Source: PFL25 sp046260155 | GTDB lineage: Bacteria > Chloroflexota > Anaerolineae > Anaerolineales > UBA4823 | NCBI GenBank assembly: GCA_046260155.1 | Contig: JBJYXV010000042.1 | Span: forward strand, 62,001 to 126,000 | Length of the DNA: 64,000 nt | Direction of reading: 5' to 3' | Part shown: positions 27,065 to 35,776 of the stretch, in pieces | Position numbering within the stretch: the stretch's first letter is position 1 | How the letters are laid out: every line of letters begins with the position of its first letter | Notes under the pieces: model-generated | Told to the model about the DNA's origin: nothing | The model's input: the letters and a program-made list of their open reading frames with translations, nothing else | Database searches by the model: none | Made by a program: the position numbers and the translations under genes

Positions 27065-27999
27065 AGCTCACCTTTTTGATCAGAGCCAATCACCCGCACT
27101 GCTTTCGGAATGATGCTGATTTCTAATTCCTGCCCTCTGGTACACATTGTCTCCCCATCTCCATGCGCGGGCAAAGAACCCTCGATTGCAGTCACCATTA
27201 TGCGATTGGTCTGAGCAGTAGTGATCGCAGGATGCCCTGCCTGGGTACCCATCATGAAACGTGGTATCATGGCTAGCATGGTCGGCCGGCTGACCTGCCC
27301 GGCGATGCACAGGTCCAATAATCCATCATCCATACTTCCCTGAGGTGCCATCATGAAACCCCCACCCAGGCGCCTGCCGTTCATAATTGAAACCATCAAA
27401 GCTGGCTGTGTTACAGAAAGGCCATTCATCTGGATTTTAACTTTGGGTGCCTGGTAATACAGCAGAATCGTCTTCAATGCAGCAGCGATATAGGATGGAA
27501 AACCACCTAATTTCTTTAATTTCAAAGCCTCAAAACCAACCACAGCATCAAAACCGATCCCGACGCCGTTTCCAAAATATCTTCCTTCGGGATAATCGCC
27601 GCCTTTCACCAGGCCGACATCGATCAGCCGCCATTCTCTGCTGGCCAGCAACTTGCAGACTGCTTCGATATTATGCGGGATATCGACCCCATAACAAAAA
27701 TCATTTCCCCTACCAATTGGGATCACCCCCAGAGATGGGACTTTGATCCCGGCTTCACGGGCTTGCATCAAGCCATTCAAAACCTCATTCAAAGTACCAT
27801 CTCCCCCGGCAGCTACCACTACACCAGACCCATCAATCGCAGCCTGTTTCGCTAATTGGATGGCATGCCCCGGGGCTTCTGTCCGGTGTATCTCATAATC
27901 CAGTCCCAATTTTCTGAGTTCTGCATCGATTTTAGGCATACTATGTTCCCCCAGCCCTCTGCCTGATGTCGGATTAGCAATAATCTGATAACGGGGCAT
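27061..27999 (-). CDS. Diacylglycerol kinase family lipid kinase (YegS/DgkB type)
   Basis: 312 residues. The N-terminal half carries the family ATP-binding motifs: IIANPTSGRGLGE, VVVAAGGDGTLNEVLNGLM and LGVIPIGRGNDFCYG. The C-terminal beta-rich domain has RYFGNGVGIGFDAVVG and GSMDDGLLDLCIAG, both typical. It phosphorylates a lipid alcohol such as diacylglycerol using ATP on the cytoplasmic face. It overlaps the PlsC-like gene downstream by four bases; the two form an operon. Confidence 0.92.
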   Translation of the reverse strand: MPRYQIIANPTSGRGLGEHSMPKIDAELRKLGLDYEIHRTEAPGHAIQLAKQAAIDGSGVVVAAGGDGTLNEVLNGLMQAREAGIKVPSLGVIPIGRGNDFCYGVDIPHNIEAVCKLLASREWRLIDVGLVKGGDYPEGRYFGNGVGIGFDAVVGFEALKLKKLGGFPSYIAAALKTILLYYQAPKVKIQMNGLSVTQPALMVSIMNGRRLGGGFMMAPQGSMDDGLLDLCIAGQVSRPTMLAMIPRFMMGTQAGHPAITTAQTNRIMVTAIEGSLPAHGDGETMCTRGQELEISIIPKAVRVIGSDQKGEL

Positions 28000-28129
28000 T
28001 GATTCTCCAGCTTGCTTTTAGTCCAAGCATCTCGCGCAGTTAATTAACCCAATTGCATATCGATGGTTACGAATTTCCGGTGGTTTAAGCCAGGAAAAAG
28101 AGTATTTCACCACTGCACCAGTGAATAAA

Positions 28130-28714
28130 TCAAGGCAAACTAAAAGAAAAATCATCTATATAGAGGCTACTATCGCTGCTAGCCTCGGATGTATATTCTA
28201 AACGAATTTCTACACTCTGGCCCCTATAAGCAGGAGCTAGGTAAATCTTGACCTGCTCCCAAATTTGAGTATCGTCAACCTGGCAAATGCTGTAATGCTG
28301 GTAAGGCTGGTTGTTTACATACACCATTAACTGGTTGCTGCCGGGACAGTTTTCCAAAGACAAAACCAATTGGAAATATTGCACCACGTAGACCTGCTGG
28401 GGCACATTAACCTGCTGTGAGATCGATGCAATGCGATTGCCGTTCCCATTACCTAACGCTGCGGAATATGACCCGGTGTGCGCGGCTGCAGCTGTCACCA
28501 TGTCGTCCCCCTGGTTGGATTGCATCACCCAACCGTCGGATCCATTCTCAAACCCAGGATTACTGAATCCTTTGACGTAATCCTTAAATACAAGCGGAAG
28601 GGATGCGAATTCAATTTGAGTCTGCAGAGCTTTTGATGGTTCTGGTAATAGTGATAAGAAGAAAATGCAGGCGAGGACGAAGCCAAGCAATGAATATTTT
28701 TTCATAGTTTCCAT
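28130..28714 (-). CDS. Secreted protein with carbohydrate-binding-like beta sandwich
   Basis: 194 residues with a signal peptide in the first ~30. Then LPLVFKDYVKGFSNPGFENGSDGWVMQSN, a typical opening of a jelly-roll domain (NPGFE.G..GW), followed by strands AHTGSYSAALG, ISQQVNVPQQ, YFQLVLSLENCPGSNQLMVYVN and a final SSLYIDDFSFSLP. This is the CBM-like or discoidin-like fold common on secreted Chloroflexota proteins. No catalytic domain is attached. A second in-frame ATG at 28705 (MKKYS) is an equally possible start. Substrate unknown. Confidence 0.75.
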   Translation of the reverse strand: METMKKYSLLGFVLACIFFLSLLPEPSKALQTQIEFASLPLVFKDYVKGFSNPGFENGSDGWVMQSNQGDDMVTAAAAHTGSYSAALGNGNGNRIASISQQVNVPQQVYVVQYFQLVLSLENCPGSNQLMVYVNNQPYQHYSICQVDDTQIWEQVKIYLAPAYRGQSVEIRLEYTSEASSDSSLYIDDFSFSLP

Positions 28715-28755
28715 GAGATAATCAAATTGATCCGCGTTCGATCCGATCGATTTTG

Positions 28756-29874
28756 TTATAGATCGCGGATATAAGCGCGGTGACGCTTATACCAGTGCAC
28801 TCCAACCGCTTCCATGTCTGCCATGCTGGCTTTATTGACCTCGTTAACCTGCACCAGATCGGCGAACTCAAACCCGTAATCCTTAATCGTCTTGGCCAGC
28901 TCGGTGTATAGAAGTACATTAGCCCCCAATCCCTGGTACTCTGGCAGTAAACCAGCACCGTTGATGATCGCCCATTTTGTCCGTTTTCGCTCAGTCATCA
29001 ACCAGTACCATCCTAACGGCCAAATTCGACCTTTACAGCGTTGAAGCGCAGCTGAAAGGTCATAATAGGAGATAATAAATCCAATCATTTCATCGCCCTT
29101 CATCACCGCTTTCACCAGACCTGGGTCTGTGACTTCGATGATCGGTTCGGCGATCATCTCCATCTCGCGCTCCGTTGGTGGGAAAAATGTGTGGGAATTG
29201 GTAAAAGATCTCGAGTAAACATCAAATACCCGTGGCACCCATTGGCGGATTTCATCCTTATCTTTGAAGGTTTTGACCCACAATCCACGCCTTTTTCGGA
29301 TCTTCTCGGCTATACGCAAAATCCTCTCCGGCAGCTGGTAATCCCCCGGCAGGTAACCGGATAGGTGATCGGTATCCTTCTCAAATCCGGCAGACTTTAC
29401 GAACGCATCATAATAGGGAAAATTGTATGGAATAGTCATCGCTGCCCGGTGTTCAAACCCCTCTACCAGCATACCAGTCGCCTCTGTCGGGTTCATCCCC
29501 CTGGGACCAATGATCGACTCCAACCCCCTCCCCCGGGCCCAATCGAATGCATTGGAGAAAAGTGCCTGGGCAACAGCCTGGTCTTCAACCACCTCCATGA
29601 ATCCAAAAAAAGCTGCTTTTACCTGGCGATATTTTTGGTAGTTCTTGTTATCCATCACTGCCAACCTGCCGAGAACTTCACCATCCTTTTCTGCCAGCAG
29701 AAAAGCAGCATCAGAGTGCTCATAAAAGGGATGCTTATCCCGGTTGAGGATCTTCCTGGCGGATGAAAGCAGCGGGGGTACCCACTGCTTGCTGCCAGCA
29801 TAAAGCTGGAATGGTAAATTTACAAATCGGTCTACATCCTGCTGGTTATAAGTATCGATGATGCGAACCTGCAT
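28756..29874 (-). CDS. GNAT-like acyltransferase family protein
   Basis: 372 residues; ATG after GGAGG. N-terminal region VRIIDTYNQQDVDRFVNLPFQLYAG..WVPPL resembles a large GNAT-fold family usually annotated as N-acetyltransferase. AFLLAEKDGEVLGRLAVMDNKNYQKYR is a GNAT core strand pair. GPRGMNPTEATGMLVEGFE, and toward the end GAGLLPEYQGLGANVLLYTELAKTI (an acetyl-CoA loop-like Q-x-x-G-x-x-A) followed by VNEVNKASMADMEAVG, support a double-GNAT arrangement. The acceptor is unknown. Neighbours give no clear hint. Confidence 0.75.
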   Translation of the reverse strand: MQVRIIDTYNQQDVDRFVNLPFQLYAGSKQWVPPLLSSARKILNRDKHPFYEHSDAAFLLAEKDGEVLGRLAVMDNKNYQKYRQVKAAFFGFMEVVEDQAVAQALFSNAFDWARGRGLESIIGPRGMNPTEATGMLVEGFEHRAAMTIPYNFPYYDAFVKSAGFEKDTDHLSGYLPGDYQLPERILRIAEKIRKRRGLWVKTFKDKDEIRQWVPRVFDVYSRSFTNSHTFFPPTEREMEMIAEPIIEVTDPGLVKAVMKGDEMIGFIISYYDLSAALQRCKGRIWPLGWYWLMTERKRTKWAIINGAGLLPEYQGLGANVLLYTELAKTIKDYGFEFADLVQVNEVNKASMADMEAVGVHWYKRHRAYIRDL

Positions 29875-30029
29875 GATTCCTCCGCGAATTCTTGGGTTTC
29901 AGCCAATGTTTATAACAGAAAATCAACCTTGCAGTTGCGATTAAACCAATTATCAGATCAACTACAGATTAAAGCAACCCTGTATATTATTCCATCTAAA
30001 TCTTCAGGTTTAGAGCTAATTAGTTGTTT

Positions 30030-30830
30030 TCAGGGCAAGGGAGGGGGATCGACCGGTGTATATTTGGTGGTTGGTGTTACCGCCAAGGTGGAGGAACGCG
30101 TGGGACGCGGCGTTGGAGAAACTGCAGGCTGTGGTGTTGCACTGGGTTGCGGTGTCGGGCTGGGTTGCGGGACATTGGTGGGAGGCATTGTAGTTGGCTG
30201 AGGTGTATTGGTTGCCGGGATGACAGTAGCTGGTGGTTTTGTGGGCTGCGGTGTGCTGGTGGGTGGTACCGTTGGCGGATTCCCCCCAGGTTGAGAGGTG
30301 CTGGTAGGCACTTTTGTTGTGCTTGTAGCAGCCGGGAGAGGTGGGGTTACAGTTGGAGTAGGAGTTGGAGAACGAACCACTCCTGGAGTAGCAGTCTCAA
30401 CGGGCCTGCTGGTTGGGTTGCTCTCTCCAGGATCAGTATTTCTTGGTGTTGGTGCCCCTGGTAAGGTCCCATCCTCGGATGACGTGGGAGTAGGTGAAGG
30501 TAAATTTGGTGTCACAAGTGCGATCCCCGCTGGTCTCCCGGTTTCTGGAGGTTGGTTCATGCCGAGTAAATCCTGGAGGATCTCTAATCCAATCGCGGGT
30601 ACAGAAACAGGCATTTCGTCAACCCCGTAATTCGCAGAACTGAATGAATGCATGTCGACCATCAGTAAACCACCCCCTCTTGAAGATCGGATCCACCTGC
30701 TAAACATACCCGAGCCCATACTTATGATCCCAATGATCAAGATGCCCGCCACGATGATCTCCCCTCCACCCCATTGAAAACCCGTGCGCTGCCGGAATTC
30801 CTCTAATCTGCTGAAAAGTCCCTGTTTCAC
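30030..30830 (-). CDS. Membrane-anchored Pro/Thr-rich protein
   Basis: 266 residues, GTG start seven bases after the HD-GYP stop, so co-transcribed. A single membrane segment lies at residues ~24-45 (IIVAGILIIGIISMGSGMF), then a short conserved-looking part (residues 50-95, MVDMHSFSSANYGVDEMPVSV). The remaining ~165 residues are low-complexity Pro, Thr, Ser with repeats like PTSTPQPT and PSPTPQPS, likely an extracytoplasmic stalk. Because it follows c-di-GMP turnover genes, it may be a surface effector of that signalling (inference). Confidence 0.75.
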   Translation of the reverse strand: MKQGLFSRLEEFRQRTGFQWGGGEIIVAGILIIGIISMGSGMFSRWIRSSRGGGLLMVDMHSFSSANYGVDEMPVSVPAIGLEILQDLLGMNQPPETGRPAGIALVTPNLPSPTPTSSEDGTLPGAPTPRNTDPGESNPTSRPVETATPGVVRSPTPTPTVTPPLPAATSTTKVPTSTSQPGGNPPTVPPTSTPQPTKPPATVIPATNTPQPTTMPPTNVPQPSPTPQPSATPQPAVSPTPRPTRSSTLAVTPTTKYTPVDPPPLP

Positions 30831-30836
30831 AGAATT

Positions 30837-32624
30837 TTATCCCGCCGATCCATTGCGTTTTTTTTGCGCAAGCAAGTCAAAGAAGGCTTCTACCACATGC
30901 GAATCGAAATGCACACCCTTGGACTCGAGTAAATATTCCCGCACTTCATCCTCCGGCAGCGCCTTGCGATATGGGCGGTTAGAGCTCATCGCATCCCAGA
31001 CATCAATCACGGCGAAGATGCGTGCAGATAACGGGATTTGCTCACCAACCAACCCCTGCGGGTAACCCGTACCATTCCACCATTCGTGATGGCTGTATGG
31101 GATTGGGATGGCTGGTCGAAGGTATTCGATCGGCCACAGCAGCTGGTAAGCAAATTCAGGGTGACGACGCATCACTGCCCACTCTTCCGGAGTCAGTGCA
31201 CCGGGCTTTAGCAGGATGCTATCCGGGATACCCATTTTACCGATGTCATGCAGTAAAGCCCCCCGGCGAATATGGACCAGGGCATCCTCTTCGAATCCCA
31301 TCAACTCGGCAAGATCCATTGTCAGATCAACCACGCGGCGCGTGTGGCCCTCGGTTTCCTGATCGCGCAGTTCGAGTGCCATCGACCAACCTTCTAATGT
31401 GCGATCATAAGCATTCAACAGGTCAAGTTTGGATTGGTTGAGACTCGCAATCATGTTATTGAAAGAACGGGTCAGGACAGTTACCTCATCATTGCCACGC
31501 GGTTTTACCTCTACCTGGAGGTTGCCGCCAGCAACCTCCGTCGAAGCTTCCACCAGGTTGCGCAGCGGTCGCGTGATCGCACTGGCGACATACACCCCCA
31601 GAAAAATGACGAGCAGCAAGCTTAAAGAAGCGATGCCGGTGATCTGCAAGCGGGTTGCATTGCTGGCTCGCACCAGGAAGGTGCGCGGCAGGGAGATACC
31701 CATCAAACCGAGGTCCTCGTTCCCCCGTCCCTCCCAGGGTCCCAGGATCTCTTCGTAATCAATATTGCTGACTTTTAAACCTCTGCGGTTGCCGATATTT
31801 CGCCTCAGACTGCTCTGGTTCTGGTTGGCCAACACCAGTTCAGCTTCGCTGCGCTCGACTGGCAGCGGTTCAATAAAAGTGCTTGCATTGGGTGTACCAT
31901 CTGCATCATAAACCGTTACCTGGGCTAGGGTTTCGTCATGAATTTGGCGCAGCATGCTGTCAAGAGTCTTACCAACCATGACCACCCCATTCAAATTTCC
32001 ATCAGCATCGATCAGCGGGCCGGCGACATAGAAAATATCCTTACTGCCTTCTCTTACTAGGCCGGAAAATTTATCACCATACTCGTCCACCCGCTCTGAT
32101 AACACATCCTGGATAAAAAGAACACTGGCATATGCCACATCCGAGCTGGCTGAAATTTCATAGTTTGCTGCATCCCCACCTGCCTGGTGTACCAGGCTCA
32201 GCACGAGGTTACCCTCATGATCCAGGAAGCCCACCACCTCCTCCCCCTGGTTGGCAGCGATTCCGAGGGATAATTCCTCTAATTTCTCTACATCACCAGA
32301 TGCAGTCGCTTCCGGCAGACCTTCTGTATACGAAAAGAGGCGCAGAGAGCGCAGCAAACTTTCTTGCTGTCGCACCATGCTTTCAGCGGACAATTTTCCA
32401 CTTTCGATCAGCTGGTTGGAAAAACGATCGTCAATCGTATCGAAAACAATTTGCGTGATCGCATAAGCAGCGCCAATAGCTAATCCGACAGCCAGGATCA
32501 GGAAGGGTGCAGTGATTTTGATGCGGATCGGAAACCTGACGCGGGGTAAATTTACCCTGCCTCGCCGATCCAATTGTGCTGAATTTGTGCCTTCTCCCAT
32601 TAAATTATCTTTGATCGCGTCCAT
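30837..32624 (-). CDS. HD-GYP c-di-GMP phosphodiesterase with membrane sensor
   Basis: 595 residues from the ATG at 32624 (a GTG at 32636 is the alternative). One membrane segment near residue 35, an extracytoplasmic sensor domain (residues ~60-320, CHASE4/dCache-like), a second membrane segment with ITGIASLSLLLVIFLGVYVASAI, HAMP (ITRPLRNLVEASTEVAGGNL), then HD-GYP. Catalytic motifs are present: EGHTRRVVDL, LLHDIGKMGIPDSIL and HHEWWNGTGYPQGL. It should hydrolyse c-di-GMP in response to an external signal. It follows a diguanylate cyclase gene by 66-79 bases. Confidence 0.93.
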   Translation of the reverse strand: MDAIKDNLMGEGTNSAQLDRRGRVNLPRVRFPIRIKITAPFLILAVGLAIGAAYAITQIVFDTIDDRFSNQLIESGKLSAESMVRQQESLLRSLRLFSYTEGLPEATASGDVEKLEELSLGIAANQGEEVVGFLDHEGNLVLSLVHQAGGDAANYEISASSDVAYASVLFIQDVLSERVDEYGDKFSGLVREGSKDIFYVAGPLIDADGNLNGVVMVGKTLDSMLRQIHDETLAQVTVYDADGTPNASTFIEPLPVERSEAELVLANQNQSSLRRNIGNRRGLKVSNIDYEEILGPWEGRGNEDLGLMGISLPRTFLVRASNATRLQITGIASLSLLLVIFLGVYVASAITRPLRNLVEASTEVAGGNLQVEVKPRGNDEVTVLTRSFNNMIASLNQSKLDLLNAYDRTLEGWSMALELRDQETEGHTRRVVDLTMDLAELMGFEEDALVHIRRGALLHDIGKMGIPDSILLKPGALTPEEWAVMRRHPEFAYQLLWPIEYLRPAIPIPYSHHEWWNGTGYPQGLVGEQIPLSARIFAVIDVWDAMSSNRPYRKALPEDEVREYLLESKGVHFDSHVVEAFFDLLAQKKRNGSAG

Positions 32625-32702
32625 CGCTTCCACCACATTCCCAATCTTCCAGAATCTACAGGAATGGTCCAGGATATCAACCGGTTGCCTTTTTCAAAAC
32701 AC

Positions 32703-33959
32703 TCAATACCTTTCTCCCTGCAAATATGAAGGATTGATCTCATCTATCAGATCGTCCGCGTGCACGAGATCAGGTGAATAGATCCTGATCTGGTTGCGCC
32801 CCGCTCTCTTTGCTGCGTACATAGCCAGGTCTGCACAATGGATGATTTCCTGGGCAAAGGGCTGCTGCTGATCAATTCCAGCCAATCCGAAACTCATGGT
32901 TATATTCAGGGTTCTATCCACCTGGGGAGCCAGGAGAGCTGTTTCTTCGATAGCTACGCGGACCTTTTCGATACGGGGTAATGCCTGGTCGGGCGGGGTC
33001 TCAGGCAGCAGGATCGCAAATTCCTCACCACCAATTCGGGCGACAATATCATATTCCCGGAAATAACCTTTCAAGATTTCCGCGACACCGGTCAGCACAG
33101 CATCGCCAGCCAGGTGACCATATTTATTATTGATCTCTCGCAAGTAATCCAGGTCCGCGATTACGACTGTTAAAGGACGGTCATATCGCATTGAACGGCT
33201 TATTTCCTGTTCCAGCGCCTGGATGAAATACCTGTCATTCCATAAACCAGTCTTTGGATCCGATTCTGCACGGTGTTTCAGCTCCGGAATACTGAGAGAG
33301 CGATTGATCAAATAAAGTGGGGCGATCGCAGGCAGGATCAACCAGGCATTTAAACTCATCAGAACCGCCGAGACATACCCGAACATGGTCAGCACGAAAT
33401 CTGTCGCCAGGTTTTCAACGTTCAACACCCCACTTTCCCGCCAGGTTACTCCCCGCGATAAGACCACAGCTACCCCTACCATAAGGTGATTAAGTGCAAT
33501 ATATACACAAGCCACCACACCTATTCCGATCAGTGCATTTAATGTGCCAATCAGGAAATCTGGATTAATTTCAAGGTATAAAGATCGCGCCAGGGCACCC
33601 AGAATGATATGCATTCCTGCATTAAAAGGCTGCAGGTACCAGGCCTGCACGCTTGACCGGACGTACAGCCTCTCCTTGAGCAGTTCTGCAGCATGGGCAA
33701 CCAGCACCAAGATCACAAATCCAAAAGGCTGCAGGAGGAGAATCCCGGCAAAAAAGAATACCAAGCTGGGGTGATAGACCTGGAAATATGGAGCTTCCGA
33801 TTTAAGCAGCTGAGTCAGCGATGCCAGGGTTGTCAGGAGTAAAAAGATCATCCAGTTGAACTGTGCTGGATCGAAAATTGTCCAGGTAAGCAAGGCGATC
33901 ACCAGCCCTGCGATTAGAATACCCCCAAAATATAATTGCGTTATCCTGGAAGCTTTCAT
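32703..33959 (-). CDS. Membrane diguanylate cyclase (GGDEF)
   Basis: 418 residues. About seven membrane segments (residues ~10-235) form a MASE-like sensor, then a GGDEF domain. It has DPKTGLWNDRYF, the active-site motif GGEEF, and an RxxD inhibitory site (REYD) exactly five residues before it, so product inhibition is expected. The enzyme makes c-di-GMP from two GTP. It heads the operon that also encodes the opposing HD-GYP phosphodiesterase. Confidence 0.93.
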   Translation of the reverse strand: MKASRITQLYFGGILIAGLVIALLTWTIFDPAQFNWMIFLLLTTLASLTQLLKSEAPYFQVYHPSLVFFFAGILLLQPFGFVILVLVAHAAELLKERLYVRSSVQAWYLQPFNAGMHIILGALARSLYLEINPDFLIGTLNALIGIGVVACVYIALNHLMVGVAVVLSRGVTWRESGVLNVENLATDFVLTMFGYVSAVLMSLNAWLILPAIAPLYLINRSLSIPELKHRAESDPKTGLWNDRYFIQALEQEISRSMRYDRPLTVVIADLDYLREINNKYGHLAGDAVLTGVAEILKGYFREYDIVARIGGEEFAILLPETPPDQALPRIEKVRVAIEETALLAPQVDRTLNITMSFGLAGIDQQQPFAQEIIHCADLAMYAAKRAGRNQIRIYSPDLVHADDLIDEINPSYLQGERY

Positions 33960-34042
33960 CAGCGGATCACCGGCAAGAACTCATCTCTCTACGCACATTT
34001 ACCTGCAAGGCATCCTTATTGTGGGTCGGAAACAGGTTGTGC

Positions 34043-34064
34043 GAACATCCCCGCGGGGATGTTC
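34043..34064. repeat. Perfect 22-base palindrome
   Basis: Half-site GAACATCCCCG and its exact complement, with no central gap. It lies in the 417-base region between the divergent GGDEF gene and the membrane gene at 34377. It could be an operator or a cruciform-forming element. Confidence 0.85.
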
Positions 34065-34261
34065 CGCACCTGGGTATTCTTACCTCGAACAAGACCAATT
34101 TTGGGAATAAAATTGGGCGACCAGGCGAAAATTTAATTTCTGGGAAGCGAATACAGAGCTCCCCACCCAACCCTATCTGAATTAACGAAATCCAGTCAAA
34201 TATGTTACATCTCGTAAATTCCCTGCAATTTGTATTGTTGAACCGCGTTGACTACGCACGT

Positions 34262-34319
34262 TGTTTCTCTTGACGAATCGGGATCATCGATTGACGAGAG
34301 AAACAGCTCCTCCTATACT
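34262..34319 (+). promoter_or_regulatory. Promoter with overlapping inverted repeat for the gene at 34377
   Basis: TTGACG (34291), 17 bases, TATACT (34314) is a good sigma-70-type promoter. A 9-base inverted repeat TGTTTCTCT (34262) / AGAGAAACA (34297) brackets the -35 box, and TTGACGA occurs twice within it, suggesting a repressor or activator site. Confidence 0.65.
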
Positions 34320-34376
34320 TAATATTGCAGCAACACCAATCACTGTTGAATATTTTTCCGCGTAGATCAATCCAAG

Positions 34377-35369
34377 ATGATACCAACCTCCTATTACGAC
34401 CGTATCTTCAATCGTCCCCGAACGATCTGGAGCATCATCCTGGTTGGCATTGCTGTTCTGCTATTACCTTTTATTGCCGCATACCTGGACAGCACCTGGG
34501 AGGAATTTATCAACGCAGGGATTTGGCGAAGAGGATTATCCCCTCCAGTGATTGCACTCTATATCTGGATTGTGTCCCCCCTGATGACGCGTGCTGGCAA
34601 TGATGTGATCGTCACCCTAGAGCCCCTGGTTGCTCTTGATCCCCGGGAATTTGAAACAGAAATTTCCAAAGTGGAACGGATCAATCCCCTGCATGAGCTG
34701 GTCGCTTTATCGCTCGGATTGCTGCTGGGTATTGCCAATACCTATTCTTCCTGGAATGATCTGGGATTTTCGTGGTTGAAAACATACTGGCTTATATCTA
34801 CCTGTGCCATGTACGCCATATTGGCATGGACGATATTGATTGCCGTCTCCAGCACCAGAGTCAATGCCGCTTTGCACCGCTTTCCAATGAATATTGATAT
34901 CTTAAATCCAGCACCCTTTGAATCAGTTGGTCGCCAGAGTTTACTGCTGGCATTGGTGTTTATTGGAGGAATCACGCTCAGCTTGATTTTCACTTACGAG
35001 CCATCCCAACTCACTGATCTAGGTTTCTGGATATCCAACCTGGTGCTGATTATCTTCACCTTCTCGATCTTTTTCATCAGCATGCGGCCTACCCACCAGA
35101 TCCTGGCAGCTGAAAAAAAGCAAGCCCTAGAACCCCTCACGGAGCGGATCAACCAATCCTGCCGTGATTTAGTGGTGCAATTGGAAGCCGGAAAGGACCC
35201 GGGGGATTTACCCTCCCAGATTTCGGCACTCGTCGCTTACGAGCAGCGCCTGAGTGCTGCCCGGACCTGGCCATATAATGTCACTACCCTGCGTACCTTG
35301 TTTTTCTCAGTTCTCATCCCCCTGCTATCAGTCCTAGCCCGCGTAGCTGTAGATCTCTACTTCCCATAA
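34377..35369 (+). CDS. Multi-pass membrane protein, unknown function
   Basis: 330 residues with about six hydrophobic segments: near residues 18-38, 55-75, 110-125, 142-160, 187-205 and 215-235. A cytoplasmic helical tail (EKKQALEPLTERINQSC, then DLPSQISALVAYEQRL) precedes a last hydrophobic stretch (TLFFSVLIPLLSVLARVAV). I recognise no family. It has its own promoter and is not linked to neighbours in the same direction. Confidence 0.75.
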   Translation: MIPTSYYDRIFNRPRTIWSIILVGIAVLLLPFIAAYLDSTWEEFINAGIWRRGLSPPVIALYIWIVSPLMTRAGNDVIVTLEPLVALDPREFETEISKVERINPLHELVALSLGLLLGIANTYSSWNDLGFSWLKTYWLISTCAMYAILAWTILIAVSSTRVNAALHRFPMNIDILNPAPFESVGRQSLLLALVFIGGITLSLIFTYEPSQLTDLGFWISNLVLIIFTFSIFFISMRPTHQILAAEKKQALEPLTERINQSCRDLVVQLEAGKDPGDLPSQISALVAYEQRLSAARTWPYNVTTLRTLFFSVLIPLLSVLARVAVDLYFP

Positions 35370-35446
35370 TTTCCTCCTGATTTTGGAAGAAGCAATCCCA
35401 GCAATGTATTAGAAAAAGACCGGGGTTGCTGTAGCTACCCTTGATT

Positions 35447-35776
35447 TCATTCTGGCAGGTTGCCCAGGACCTCCTGCATTTCATCCTTGTAGTCCCTGAA
35501 AGCCTGGCGGCCCTGATCTGTCAGCTGGATCATCGTATTCGGCTTCTTTTCCTGGAACGACTTGCTGATGCTGATATATCCAGCTTCTTCCAGCTTTGTC
35601 AGGTGAGTGGAGAGGTTGCCCCATGACATGCCAGTCACCCTCTTCAAGAAGACGAAATCGATGCTGTCGACCACGTAAAGGTATGTCATCACCTTCAACC
35701 TGGAGGGAGCATGGATTAGGGGATCCACCTCCGGCAGGTGTCCAATCTCGATGGATTCCTCTGAGCTGTCAGCCAT
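35447..35776 (-). CDS. Winged-helix transcriptional regulator (HTH_27 type)
   Basis: 109 residues from the ATG at 35776, which has GGGAGG upstream; it overlaps the preceding membrane gene by 8 bases. The sequence follows the HTH_27 (winged-helix MarR-like) pattern: DPLIHAPSRLKVMTYLY, VDFVFLKRVTGMSWGNLSTHL-like recognition helix, LEEAGYISISKSFQEKKP wing, and LTDQGRQAFRDYKDEM. It is coupled to a membrane protein, and the pair has been duplicated in tandem upstream. It probably represses its own operon. Confidence 0.88.
   Translation of the reverse strand: MADSSEESIEIGHLPEVDPLIHAPSRLKVMTYLYVVDSIDFVFLKRVTGMSWGNLSTHLTKLEEAGYISISKSFQEKKPNTMIQLTDQGRQAFRDYKDEMQEVLGNLPE

Noticed and set aside
29929..30630. 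Glycine/valine-rich plus-strand frames opposite the Pro/Thr-rich gene.
   Set aside because: They are antisense shadows of the PT-repeat coding strand, with no ribosome binding site.
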